A stretch of DNA of 18,268 nt from UBA1172 sp049889655 (GCA_049889655.1 JBMHCY010000001.1:1-18268), one strand, 5' to 3'; positions 1-8,049 are shown, counted from the stretch's first letter. Notes: a model not told the origin generated them from the sequence alone. A program made the numbers and translations.

Positions 1-245
1 GCCGCCGCGCCGAGGATCGCCTCGACCGATGCTTCAACCAGACTGTCTTCAATGATGACCTCGATTTTCACCTTCGGCAGAAAATCAACGACATACTCCG
101 CCCCGCGATAGAGTTCGGTATGGCCTTTCTGGCGACCGAAACCCTTGGCCTCGGTGATGGTGATGCCCTGGATTCCCACTTCGTGAAGGGCTTCCTTAAC
201 CTCATCCAGCTTGAACGGCTTGATAATGGCTTCGAGCTTTTTCAT
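1..245 (-). CDS. glnB: Nitrogen regulatory protein P-II (GlnB), 3' end cut by window edge
   Basis: The first 81 residues of a P-II signal protein are present. It begins MKKLEAIIKPFKLDEVKEAL and carries the uridylylation signature YRGAEY, with Tyr51 at the canonical T-loop position. P-II trimers sense ATP/ADP and 2-oxoglutarate, are uridylylated by GlnD in nitrogen limitation, and control glutamine synthetase adenylylation and the NtrB/NtrC system. The IIKPFKLDEV and FGRQKGHTELYRGAEY segments are near-invariant in GlnB. The C-terminal ~31 residues lie beyond the left edge. The start ATG (243-245) has a clear Shine-Dalgarno sequence (CAGGAG, 253-259 region). A sigma-54 promoter lies upstream at 280-295. 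In alphaproteobacteria glnB is commonly followed by glnA, which would lie outside this window. It is a paralogue of the glnK at 15364. Confidence 0.96.
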   Translation of the reverse strand, partial: MKKLEAIIKPFKLDEVKEALHEVGIQGITITEAKGFGRQKGHTELYRGAEYVVDFLPKVKIEVIIEDSLVEASVEAILGAA

Positions 246-279
246 GGGCCAGTCTCCTGAATGGTTACACATGAAGTTA

Positions 280-295
280 AGCAACTTTCGTGCCT
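280..295 (-). promoter_or_regulatory. Candidate sigma-54 (RpoN) promoter of glnB
   Basis: On the minus strand the sequence reads AGGCACGAAAGTTGCT. This has the invariant GG (-24) and GC (-12) exactly 10 bases apart, close to the consensus TGGCAC-N5-TTGCW. The predicted transcript start near 269 leaves a short leader with a Shine-Dalgarno sequence before the glnB ATG at 245. Only the first T of the -24 box deviates. RpoN control of glnB is well established in proteobacteria, so both position and gene fit. Confidence 0.8.
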
Positions 296-345
296 GGCAA
301 GAAAAGGCCTCGTTTCCGAGCAATTTTAACGGGGGCAGGGCTGGT

Positions 346-362
346 TGCCTAAAAAATAGGCA
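346..362. promoter_or_regulatory. 17-bp palindrome, possible NtrC-type enhancer
   Basis: TGCCTA-N5-TAGGCA is a perfect inverted repeat, centred about 85 bases upstream of the predicted glnB transcript start. Its length and its outer TGC/GCA arms match the geometry of NtrC sites (TGCACC-N5-GGTGCA), but the inner bases differ. Location and symmetry support an enhancer-binding site for the sigma-54 promoter. Identity as an NtrC site is inference. Confidence 0.4.
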
Positions 363-387
363 GGGGCAAGGTCAAAAAACAGGCAGA

Positions 388-1563
388 TCAGCCTCGACGG
401 CCCAGCCAGTCTTCGATGCGGCCGAGGGCTTCGCTGATGGCCTCATCACTGTTGGCACAGGAAAAACGTAAGTAGCCTTCACCTTCATCACCGAAACTGG
501 TGCCGCTGATCAGCGCGACACCGGCCTCTTCGAGCAGACCTGTCTGCAGGTCAGTCGATGACAGCCCGGTCCCGGAGATATTGGGGAAGGCATAGAAGGC
601 GCCGGCCGGTTTGCGGCAGCTGAACCCGGGCAGGGCATTGAGACCTTCTTCGAGCAACCTGGCCCGGCGGCCGAAAGCCTGACGCATATCCTCGACACAA
701 TCCTGAGGCCCGGTGATGGCGGTGAGTGCCGCTTCCTGTGCTGCCGCATTGACGCATGAATGGATATTAACGGCCAGCCTGTCGGCAGCATCGATCATGG
801 ATTCAGGCCAGACTGCATAGCCGAGCCGCCAGCCTGTCATCGCATAGGTTTTTGACCAGCCGTTAAGGATAATCAGGCGGTCGCGAATTTCCGGAAATTC
901 AAGCAGGCTTGTCATTGCTGCACCGTCAAAGACCAGCCGATCATAAATCTCGTCGCTCATCAGCATGACATGGGGATGGTCGGCCAGGCCGCGAACGAGT
1001 TTTTCAATTTCCGCCCGGGGTGTGACCCCGCCGGTGGGGTTTGCCGGGGAATTGATCATGACGAGCCGTGTCCGTGGCGTGATCCGCGAGAGCACATCAT
1101 CGGCGGAAAAGGCGAAATCATTATCCTCGCTGAGCGGGTAGGGACGGGGGGTGGCCCCGCTGAACCGAACAGCCGAAGCATAGATCGGAAACCCGGGATC
1201 GGGGTAGAGAATCTCACCGCCATCCTCGCCGGTGAGCATGGCTGCAAAGAAAATCACGACCTTGCCGCCGGGCAGGATCTGGATATGTCTGGTTTCGACC
1301 CCGGCCCCATAACGCTGATTGAGATCGGCAGCCACGGCTTGCCGCAACGGCCCGGTGCCGCCGGAAGGGGTATAGCCATGGGCACCGTCACGGAGAGCCT
1401 TGATCCCGGCCTCGACGATATGCTCCGGGGTCGGGAAATCAGGCTGGCCGATGCCGAGATTGATGATATCCCGGCCTTCCGCAGCAAGGGCTGCGGCACG
1501 GGCGAGGACGGTAAAGGCGGTTTCGGTTCCCAAGAGATCAGCCCGGGCGGCAAGTGAATTCAT
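388..1563 (-). CDS. Class I/II PLP-dependent aminotransferase (aspartate aminotransferase superfamily)
   Basis: A 391-aa fold-type I aminotransferase of the usual length for the I-gamma aspartate aminotransferase group. It shows the N-terminal LGIGQPDFPTP segment, the NSPANPTGG motif with Asn175, the cofactor-binding Asp204 and Tyr207 in SDEIYDRL, the PLP Schiff-base lysine Lys238 in SKTYAMTGWRLGY, and a C-terminal substrate-carboxylate arginine in YLRFSC. It would transfer an amino group between an amino acid and a 2-oxo acid in the cytoplasm. The donor (aspartate, aromatic or branched) cannot be told from sequence reading. The ATG at 1563 has an AAGGA Shine-Dalgarno sequence about nine bases upstream. 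It is followed by glnB on the same strand after 142 bases, but glnB has its own promoter, so the pair is probably not a strict operon. No convincing terminator was seen after it. Confidence 0.93.
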   Translation of the reverse strand: MNSLAARADLLGTETAFTVLARAAALAAEGRDIINLGIGQPDFPTPEHIVEAGIKALRDGAHGYTPSGGTGPLRQAVAADLNQRYGAGVETRHIQILPGGKVVIFFAAMLTGEDGGEILYPDPGFPIYASAVRFSGATPRPYPLSEDNDFAFSADDVLSRITPRTRLVMINSPANPTGGVTPRAEIEKLVRGLADHPHVMLMSDEIYDRLVFDGAAMTSLLEFPEIRDRLIILNGWSKTYAMTGWRLGYAVWPESMIDAADRLAVNIHSCVNAAAQEAALTAITGPQDCVEDMRQAFGRRARLLEEGLNALPGFSCRKPAGAFYAFPNISGTGLSSTDLQTGLLEEAGVALISGTSFGDEGEGYLRFSCANSDEAISEALGRIEDWLGRRG

Positions 1564-1589
1564 GGCTTTTTCCTTATCAATGCGGGATT

Positions 1590-1619
1590 ACAATAATCGG
1601 GTCTGTTCGGCCTTGTCCA
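1590..1619 (-). promoter_or_regulatory. Possible sigma-70-type promoter of the aminotransferase
   Basis: On the minus strand, TGGACA (1614-1619) and TATTGT (1590-1595) are separated by 18 bases. They match 5/6 and 4/6 of the -35 and -10 consensus. The leader to the ATG at 1563 would be about 20 bases and contains the Shine-Dalgarno sequence. Assigned by eye only. Confidence 0.35.
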
Positions 1620-1696
1620 TAGGGTGTTAATGCCGTGCCAGAGGCCGGGTGATGCTGGCAAAACTGACAAATCGTATCGCGGCTGAGGATCAACGC

Positions 1697-1725
1697 TTGA
1701 CGCATCAAGGCCATTTGCATAGAAC
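1697..1725 (+). promoter_or_regulatory. Promoter of tRNA-His (and probably tig)
   Basis: TTGACG (1697-1702), a 17-base spacer, then TAGAAC (1720-1725). Transcription would start within about ten bases of the tRNA-His 5' end at 1738, as expected for a stable-RNA promoter. Confidence 0.5.
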
Positions 1726-1737
1726 ACACCAATTATG

Positions 1738-1814
<77 letters not shown>

Positions 1815-1846
1815 TCTTGATTAAACTCTAAGCAGGATTCCGAAAC

Positions 1847-3328
1847 ATGGATGTCACCGAAAAAAGCGCCGAAGGCCTGAAACGCGAATACAACATCACC
1901 ATGACGGCAGCTGATATCAGCGCCCGGGTTGATGCGCGCATCGCCGAACTCGCGACACAGGTCAATATGCCGGGGTTCCGCCCGGGCAAGGTTCCGGCGG
2001 CTGTCGTCAAGACACGTTACGGCAAACAAGTGCTGGGTGAAGTCCTGCAGGCCGGGCTCGATGAGGCAACCCGCAAGATTATCGAAGACAATGATCTGCG
2101 TGTGGCCACAAATCCCAATCTGAATGTCGATGAATATGAAGAGGGTGGTGACCTGAAGGCGACGATCGCGCTCGAAGTCATGCCCGATATCGAAGAGGTT
2201 GATCTTTCCTCGCTGACAGTCGACAAGGCCGTGGTTGAGGTCGAGGACAGCGAAGTCGACGAGGCAGTGGCCCGCATTGCCGAAGAAAACCGTCCCACCA
2301 CCCCGGTTGAAAAGCCGCGTGCCATTAAATCCGGTGATACGGCAGTGATCGATTTTGTCGGCCGCATCGATGGGGAAGCGTTTGAAGGCGGCTCCGGCTC
2401 GGACCATCCGCTCGGGATCGGCTCCAACACCTTTATCCCCGGCTTTGAAGACGGGCTGATCGGGGCAATGCCCGGCAGCACGGTCGATGTGAAGGTCAAT
2501 TTCCCTGCTGATTATCCGGCCGAGCATCTTGCTGGCAAGGAAGCGGTGTTTGAGACGACCATCAAGGAGTTGCGTGAGCCAGGTGAAGCCAAGATGGATG
2601 ATGCCTTCGCCGAAAGCCTCGGGCTCGAGAATCTCGCGGCATTGAAAGATGCTGTGCGCGACCAGATCAACCGCCAGCACGCCACGGCGATCCGCACCAA
2701 AGTCAAGACTGCCGTGCTCGATGCCCTTGATGGCGTTGCCGGTGAGTTTGATGTGCCGCCGTCCCTCGTTGCTCAGGAATATGACAGCATCTGCAAGGCG
2801 ATGAACCCGCAGGAACATGACCACAGCCATGATCACGACCATGACCATGACCATGACCATCATCACCCTGCTGCCGATGAAGGGATGTCTGATGAGGACA
2901 AGGCCGAGGCCGATAGCATTGCCCGCCGGCGTGTTCGCCTCGGCATGGTGCTGACCGATGTTGGCCGCCGCAACAATCTGCAGGTCACGGATGAAGAAAA
3001 GAACCGTGCTGTTTTCCAGGAAGCCCAGCGTTATCCCGGTCAGGAACAGCAGGTGCTCGAATACTTCCAGCAGAACCCGCAGGCTGCCCAGCAGCTCGCC
3101 GGGCCGATCTTTGAAGACAAGGTGATCGATTTCATCCTTGAAATGGCCACGGTGAATGAACAGGTTATGACAGTGGAGGAACTCTACAAGGCTGATGACG
3201 AGCCCGCGGCCAAGCCGGCCAAGAAAGCGGCGAAGAAATCTGCCAAGAAAGCCGCCGCAAAGAAAGCTGCTGCCAAGAAGGCCCCGGCAAAGAAAGCCGC
3301 CAAAAAGGCTGCCGCGAAGAAAAAGTAA
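1847..3328 (+). CDS. tig: Trigger factor (ribosome-associated chaperone, peptidyl-prolyl isomerase)
   Basis: A 493-aa trigger factor. The N-terminal ribosome-docking domain (about 1-115) carries the signature GFRPGKVP at 43-50. The FKBP-like isomerase domain spans about 155-245 (GDTAVIDFVGRIDGEAFEGG, with FIPGFEDGLIGA). The C-terminal helical chaperone domain follows. It binds the exit tunnel and shields nascent chains. Two parts are unusual. Residues 324-340 are a His/Asp alternation holding ten histidines in 17 residues, inside the chaperone domain. Residues 454-493 are a low-complexity histone-H1-like tail of Lys, Ala and Pro with 18 lysines in 40. These make it longer than the roughly 430-450 aa common in the family. 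The ATG at 1847 has AGGA about nine bases upstream. It lies directly downstream of tRNA-His and 36 bases upstream of clpP, forming a tig-clpP-clpX-lon order. Confidence 0.97.
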   Translation: MDVTEKSAEGLKREYNITMTAADISARVDARIAELATQVNMPGFRPGKVPAAVVKTRYGKQVLGEVLQAGLDEATRKIIEDNDLRVATNPNLNVDEYEEGGDLKATIALEVMPDIEEVDLSSLTVDKAVVEVEDSEVDEAVARIAEENRPTTPVEKPRAIKSGDTAVIDFVGRIDGEAFEGGSGSDHPLGIGSNTFIPGFEDGLIGAMPGSTVDVKVNFPADYPAEHLAGKEAVFETTIKELREPGEAKMDDAFAESLGLENLAALKDAVRDQINRQHATAIRTKVKTAVLDALDGVAGEFDVPPSLVAQEYDSICKAMNPQEHDHSHDHDHDHDHDHHHPAADEGMSDEDKAEADSIARRRVRLGMVLTDVGRRNNLQVTDEEKNRAVFQEAQRYPGQEQQVLEYFQQNPQAAQQLAGPIFEDKVIDFILEMATVNEQVMTVEELYKADDEPAAKPAKKAAKKSAKKAAAKKAAAKKAPAKKAAKKAAAKKK

Positions 3329-3364
3329 CCCCGTTCGGGATCAACCCGTTAAGGAACTGACGCC

Positions 3365-4006
3365 ATGACAGACCGCACCAACGCTTCAATGGACCCGATG
3401 ACTGCCGCCCTCGTGCCGATGGTGGTGGAACAGACCAGCCGTGGTGAACGGGCCTTTGATATTTATTCGCGTCTGCTCAAGGAACGGATCATCTTCATTG
3501 TCGGGCCGATCGATGATGCGGTGTCATCACTGGTTTGCGCCCAGCTCTTGTTTCTCGAATCAGAGAACCCAAAGAAGGATATCTCCGTCTATATCAATTC
3601 GCCGGGTGGTGTCGTGACTTCCGGCCTCGCGATCTACGACACGATGGAATATATCCGTCCCGATGTGTCGACAGTCTGCATGGGGCAGGCAGCTTCAATG
3701 GGCTCACTGCTGCTGATGGCCGGGGCTGCGGGCAAGCGCTACAGCCTGCCGCATTCACGGATCATGACGCACCAGCCTTCCGGCGGTTTTTCCGGCCAGG
3801 CCACAGATATCGAAATCCATGCCCGTGAAATCCTCACCCTGCGGGAGCGGCTCAACGGCATTTACGTCAAGCATACCGGTCAATCGCTGAAAGAGATCGA
3901 AAAGATCATGGAGCGTGATACCTTCATGGCCCCCGACGAGGCACAGAAGATCGGTCTGATCGACGAAGTTGTTGAAAACAGGCCGAAACCGGCTGACGAA
4001 GACTGA
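3365..4006 (+). CDS. clpP: ATP-dependent Clp protease proteolytic subunit
   Basis: A 213-aa serine peptidase of family S14. The catalytic triad is in register with other ClpP proteins: Ser111 (MGQAASMGS), His136 (MTHQPSGG) and Asp185 (ERDTFM). The Ser-His and His-Asp spacings of 25 and 49 equal those of the E. coli enzyme (97/122/171). It forms a tetradecameric barrel that degrades substrates unfolded by ClpX or ClpA. The start ATG at 3365 follows an AAGGA Shine-Dalgarno sequence, and the short N-terminal extension before MVPMVVEQTSRGERAFDIYSR is consistent with a processed propeptide. It is 36 bases after tig and about 100 bases before clpX. No terminator was seen on either side, so cotranscription with tig is likely. 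Confidence 0.98.
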   Translation: MTDRTNASMDPMTAALVPMVVEQTSRGERAFDIYSRLLKERIIFIVGPIDDAVSSLVCAQLLFLESENPKKDISVYINSPGGVVTSGLAIYDTMEYIRPDVSTVCMGQAASMGSLLLMAGAAGKRYSLPHSRIMTHQPSGGFSGQATDIEIHAREILTLRERLNGIYVKHTGQSLKEIEKIMERDTFMAPDEAQKIGLIDEVVENRPKPADED

Positions 4007-4056
4007 GGCACATCGCCCCACATCTTAAAGACATCTTAAGCGGGTTCAGTTTTCGT

Positions 4057-4086
4057 TTGAACTCGCCTTCCAACCCTGTCTAATAT
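4057..4086 (+). promoter_or_regulatory. Possible promoter of clpX
   Basis: TTGAAC (4057-4062), 18 bases, TAATAT (4081-4086), each 4/6 to consensus. The transcript would start just before the GAGGAG Shine-Dalgarno sequence of clpX, giving a very short leader. This may provide clpX transcription apart from clpP. Confidence 0.35.
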
Positions 4087-4106
4087 GACCGGGTGAGGAG
4101 TATGCC

Positions 4107-5378
4107 ATGTCTGACAAAACTGAAAACGGTGATAGCAAGAATACGCTGTTCTGCTCTTTCTGCGGCAAAAGCCAGCATGAAGTGAAGAAACTGATCGCCG
4201 GTCCAACCGTATTCATCTGCGATGAATGCGTTGAATTGTGCATGGATATCATCAAAGAAGAGCATAAAGCCTCGCTCAGCAAATCTGCTGATGGGGTGCC
4301 GACCCCGCGGGAAATCTGTGATTTTCTCGATGAATACGTGATCGGTCAGGCCCGCGCCAAGAAGGTGCTTTCCGTGGCGGTGCACAACCACTACAAGCGG
4401 CTGGCCCATGGCGGCAAGCCTTCCGATGTCGAAATTTCAAAATCCAACATTCTGCTGATCGGCCCCACCGGCTGCGGCAAGACTCTGCTGGCCCAGACTT
4501 TGGCGCGGATTCTCGATGTTCCCTTCACCATGGCCGATGCCACAACGCTGACCGAGGCCGGTTATGTCGGTGAAGATGTGGAAAACATTATCCTGAAACT
4601 GCTGCAGGCAGCGGATTACAATGTCGAACGGGCTCAGCGCGGCATCGTCTACATTGATGAGGTGGACAAGATTTCCCGGAAATCCGACAACCCGTCGATC
4701 ACCCGTGATGTTTCCGGCGAAGGCGTTCAGCAGGCGCTCCTCAAGATCATGGAAGGCACGGTTGCATCGGTGCCGCCTCAGGGCGGGCGCAAGCATCCCC
4801 AGCAGGAATTTCTGCAGGTCGACACCACCAATATCCTGTTTATCTGCGGCGGGGCGTTTGCCGGTCTCGACAAACTGATCGCCGGCCGCAATAAGGGCTC
4901 GGCTATCGGCTTTGGTGCCGATGTCCAGGCTGAGGATGATCTCACCACCGGTGAACGGCTGGCTGAGGTGGAACCGGAAGATCTGCTGAAATTCGGCCTG
5001 ATCCCTGAATTTGTTGGGCGTCTACCGGTACTGGCGACCCTTGAAGACCTCGATGAAACGGCGCTTGTGCGGATTCTCACCGAGCCGCGCAACGCTGTCA
5101 CGAAACAGTACCAGTCGCTGTTCAGCATGGATGACGTTAAGTTGGAATTCCGTGAAGATGCGCTGCGGGCCATTGCCCGCAAGGCCATTGAACGCAAGAC
5201 TGGGGCACGGGGGCTGCGGGCGATCCTCGAATCGATCCTGATGGAGCCGATGTTCGATATTCCGACAGCCACCGATGTCGAGGAAGTGCTTATCAATGCC
5301 GATGTGATCGACAAGGGGTCAGCCCCGATCATCGTGCATTCCAAGGGCAAGAAAACGGAAGCGGATAGCACCGCCTGA
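4107..5378 (+). CDS. clpX: ATP-dependent Clp protease ATP-binding subunit ClpX
   Basis: A 423-aa AAA+ unfoldase. An N-terminal Cys4 zinc-binding domain uses Cys16, Cys19, Cys38 and Cys41 (FCSFCG ... FICDECVELC). Walker A is GPTGCGKT at 119-126. The pore loop GYVG is at 152-155. Walker B is VYIDEVDK at about 181-188, with the RKH loop (GGRKHPQQE) and the IGF loop (SAIGFGADV) that docks on ClpP further on. It recognises tagged substrates, unfolds them and feeds ClpP. Length and motifs are complete. The ATG at 4107 has GAGGAG six bases upstream. The alternative ATG at 4102 is out of frame. It lies between clpP and lon. Confidence 0.98.
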   Translation: MSDKTENGDSKNTLFCSFCGKSQHEVKKLIAGPTVFICDECVELCMDIIKEEHKASLSKSADGVPTPREICDFLDEYVIGQARAKKVLSVAVHNHYKRLAHGGKPSDVEISKSNILLIGPTGCGKTLLAQTLARILDVPFTMADATTLTEAGYVGEDVENIILKLLQAADYNVERAQRGIVYIDEVDKISRKSDNPSITRDVSGEGVQQALLKIMEGTVASVPPQGGRKHPQQEFLQVDTTNILFICGGAFAGLDKLIAGRNKGSAIGFGADVQAEDDLTTGERLAEVEPEDLLKFGLIPEFVGRLPVLATLEDLDETALVRILTEPRNAVTKQYQSLFSMDDVKLEFREDALRAIARKAIERKTGARGLRAILESILMEPMFDIPTATDVEEVLINADVIDKGSAPIIVHSKGKKTEADSTA

Positions 5379-5431
5379 CCCGGGCTTTCCGGCTTTCGTT
5401 GATCGCGCCCTTATCCTTATCGGTCACACGA

Positions 5432-5464
5432 CTTGAATTGGCCTTTTCCGTGACCACATATAAT
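5432..5464 (+). promoter_or_regulatory. Candidate heat-shock (sigma-32-like) promoter of lon
   Basis: CTTGAA (5432-5437), 16 bases, CCACATAT (5454-5461) resembles the sigma-32 pattern CTTGAA-N13-17-CCCCATNT. The same -10 region contains a perfect TATAAT (5459-5464), so a housekeeping polymerase could also use it. Lon is a classic heat-shock gene. If this -10 is real, transcripts start near 5470. Confidence 0.5.
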
Positions 5465-5495
5465 GAAGACACGACTTTCAACGGACCGTTTTACC

Positions 5496-7913
5496 ATGAC
5501 GCCTGAACAGGAAAAGACCGAGACCATCATTTCACGTTATCCCGTCCTGCCATTGAGGGATATCGTGGTGTTTCCGCATATGATCGTTCCGCTTTTTGTC
5601 GGCCGGCAGAAATCCGTTCGGGCGCTTGAAGAAGTCATGAGCAATGACAAGAAGATCCTGCTGGTGGCGCAGAAGCAGGCCGGTGATGAAGTCCCGGAAA
5701 TTGATGACCTCCACACCATGGCAACCCTGGGGACTGTTCTGCAACTGCTGAAACTGCCCGATGGGGCGATCAAGGTGCTGGTGGAAGGTGGCAGCCGGGC
5801 CCGGGTCGAAACTTTTATTGAACACGAAGACTATCTCGAAGCCGAAGTCCGTTTCCCTGATGATGATTTCGGTGAGAATCCCTCCGAAACCGAGGCCCTC
5901 GGCCGGGCAACCCTGCAGCAGTTTGAGGATTACATCAAACTCAACAAGAAAATCCCGTCGGAAGTCATGGTCTCGCTGGGGCAGGTTGAAGATACCAGCA
6001 AACTTGCCGATACCATCGCCTCGCATCTCGCCGTCAATCTGAGCGAAAAACAGGAACTGCTTGAAGAAACAGCGGTCGCGCCGCGGCTTGAGAAGATCGT
6101 CAGCTTGATGAATAACGAAATCGGTGTGATGCAGGTTGAAAAGCGTATTCGCAACCGCGTCAAGCGGCAGATGGAAAAATCACAGCGCGAGTATTACCTC
6201 AACGAGCAGATCAAGGCGATCCAGAAAGAACTGGGTGAGGGCGAGGATGGCCGCAGCGAGATCGACGAGATCGAAGAAAAACTGCGTGTCACAAAACTCT
6301 CCAAGGAAGCTCTGGAGAAGGTTACTGCCGAGATCAAAAAACTCAAGAATATGAGCCCGATGAGCGCCGAAGCTACAGTGGTGCGTAACTATATTGATAC
6401 GATCCTGTCGCTGCCCTGGCAGAAGAAATCCCGGATCAAGCGTGATATCATTGCCGCCCGGGATGTGCTTGATGCTGATCATTACGGGCTTGAGAAGGTC
6501 AAGGACCGGATCATTGAATATCTGGCGGTTCAGCAGCGGATGAAAAAAGTTCGGGGCTCGATCCTCTGCCTCGTCGGGCCTCCCGGGGTCGGCAAGACCT
6601 CGCTCGGCCAGTCGATTGCTCGGGCGACAGGGCGGAAATTTACCCGCATGGCGCTTGGTGGTGTCCGTGACGAAAGCGAAATCCGCGGTCACCGCCGCAC
6701 CTATATCGGCTCATTGCCCGGCAAGGTGATCCAGTCGATGAAGAAGGTCGGTACCAACAACCCGCTGATCCTGCTCGATGAGGTGGATAAACTCGGGGCT
6801 GACTGGCGCGGTGATCCATCATCGGCGCTGCTCGAAGTGCTTGATCCGGAACAGAACAGCACCTTCCAGGACCACTATCTTGAAGTTGATTACGATCTGT
6901 CCGATGTGATGTTCATCACCACGGCCAATACCCTCAATATGCCGCAGCCGCTGCTTGACCGGATGGAGATCATCCGGCTGTCCGGTTATACCGAAGACGA
7001 AAAGGTTGAGATCGCCAAACGTCACCTGATTCCCAAGCAGATCAAGAATCACGGCCTCAAGGATGGTGAATTTACCCTCACCGAAGATGGCTTGCGGAAG
7101 ACAATCCAGCGCTACACCCGTGAAGCCGGGGTGCGTAACATTGAACGTGAGATCGCCAGCCTCGCCCGCAAGGCGGTGACGGAAATTGTCTCCGGCAAGG
7201 CTGAAACGGTCGAGATTACCGCTGAGAATGTCGAGGATTACCTCGGCGTGCCGAAATTCCGCCACAGCGAGGTCGATGGTGAAGATCAGGTCGGCGTGAC
7301 CACCGGTCTTGCCTGGACCGAAGTTGGCGGTGAATTGCTCAATATTGAGGCCGTGACTGTCCCGGGGAAGGGGCGTGTGACCTCCACCGGTAAACTCGGT
7401 GATGTCATGAAAGAATCAATTCAGGCGACAGAGTTCTTTATTAAGAATCGCGCGGCGTCGCTTGGCCTGACCACCGAATGGCTGCAAAAGCACGATATCC
7501 ATGTTCACGTGCCTGAAGGGGCGACACCGAAAGACGGGCCCTCCGCCGGGGTGGCCATGGTGACCTCGCTTGTTTCGGCCATGACAGGAATTGCTGTCCG
7601 TGGCGATGTCGCAATGACCGGTGAGATCACCCTGCGCGGCCGCGTTCTGGCGATCGGCGGACTGAAGGAAAAACTGCTCGCCGCGGTGCGTGGCGGTATC
7701 AAGAAAGCCTTGATTCCATTGGAAAATGAGAAAGATCTTCCTGAAATTCCGGATAACATCAAAGAGGCCCTGGAAATCGTACCGGTGACCTACATTGATG
7801 AGGTTCTGATGCATGCGCTGGTGGAACAGCCGCACCCGCTCGATGGCGAAAGCCAGCCTTCGGCGGCGGTCAATCTGCCTGAAGATGATGGCGGCGAGAT
7901 CACAGCGCATTGA
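5496..7913 (+). CDS. lon: Lon protease (LonA, ATP-dependent serine protease)
   Basis: A complete LonA, 805 aa from the ATG at 5496. It has an N-terminal substrate-binding domain (YPVLPLRDIVVFPHMIVPLFVGR), a coiled-coil region, an AAA+ module with Walker A GPPGVGKT and Walker B LILLDEVDK, and a C-terminal protease domain. The catalytic dyad is the Ser of PKDGPSAG and the Lys of GGLKEKLL, 43 residues apart as in E. coli Lon (679/722). The reading frame has an earlier in-frame ATG at 5463 that would add 11 residues, but that codon lies inside the TATAAT box of the candidate promoter, so 5496 is preferred. The Shine-Dalgarno sequence for 5496 is weak (GGAC). It degrades misfolded and regulatory proteins in the cytoplasm. 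Its position after clpX and before hupB is typical of alphaproteobacteria. Confidence 0.97.
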   Translation: MTPEQEKTETIISRYPVLPLRDIVVFPHMIVPLFVGRQKSVRALEEVMSNDKKILLVAQKQAGDEVPEIDDLHTMATLGTVLQLLKLPDGAIKVLVEGGSRARVETFIEHEDYLEAEVRFPDDDFGENPSETEALGRATLQQFEDYIKLNKKIPSEVMVSLGQVEDTSKLADTIASHLAVNLSEKQELLEETAVAPRLEKIVSLMNNEIGVMQVEKRIRNRVKRQMEKSQREYYLNEQIKAIQKELGEGEDGRSEIDEIEEKLRVTKLSKEALEKVTAEIKKLKNMSPMSAEATVVRNYIDTILSLPWQKKSRIKRDIIAARDVLDADHYGLEKVKDRIIEYLAVQQRMKKVRGSILCLVGPPGVGKTSLGQSIARATGRKFTRMALGGVRDESEIRGHRRTYIGSLPGKVIQSMKKVGTNNPLILLDEVDKLGADWRGDPSSALLEVLDPEQNSTFQDHYLEVDYDLSDVMFITTANTLNMPQPLLDRMEIIRLSGYTEDEKVEIAKRHLIPKQIKNHGLKDGEFTLTEDGLRKTIQRYTREAGVRNIEREIASLARKAVTEIVSGKAETVEITAENVEDYLGVPKFRHSEVDGEDQVGVTTGLAWTEVGGELLNIEAVTVPGKGRVTSTGKLGDVMKESIQATEFFIKNRAASLGLTTEWLQKHDIHVHVPEGATPKDGPSAGVAMVTSLVSAMTGIAVRGDVAMTGEITLRGRVLAIGGLKEKLLAAVRGGIKKALIPLENEKDLPEIPDNIKEALEIVPVTYIDEVLMHALVEQPHPLDGESQPSAAVNLPEDDGGEITAH

Positions 7914-7953
7914 TAGGCCGGTGTTCTTTTCTCAGGTTTTTTGTTGTTCAAGA

Positions 7954-7983
7954 TTGACCACGGCAACGCTTTAACCCTACAAT
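7954..7983 (+). promoter_or_regulatory. Promoter of hupB
   Basis: TTGACC (7954-7959), 18 bases, TACAAT (7978-7983) match 5/6 and 5/6 of the housekeeping consensus. The leader to the GTG start at 8050 is about 60 bases. This is the best-formed sigma-70-type promoter in the window. Confidence 0.6.
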
Positions 7984-8049
7984 CTCTTATCTTCAGGTCT
8001 GTTTCGGCTGGCCTGGCCTCAACCAACCTTAAATGATAGGGGGTTTCCC

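Noticed and set aside
346..362. The TGCCTA palindrome as a terminator of the aminotransferase gene
   Set aside because: The T-run lies in the loop, not after the stem, and the 6-bp stem is weak, so a protein-binding site is more plausible.
2820..2866. CATGAC repeats as a CRISPR or regulatory repeat array
   Set aside because: They are in-frame codons for alternating His and Asp within trigger factor, with no spacers.
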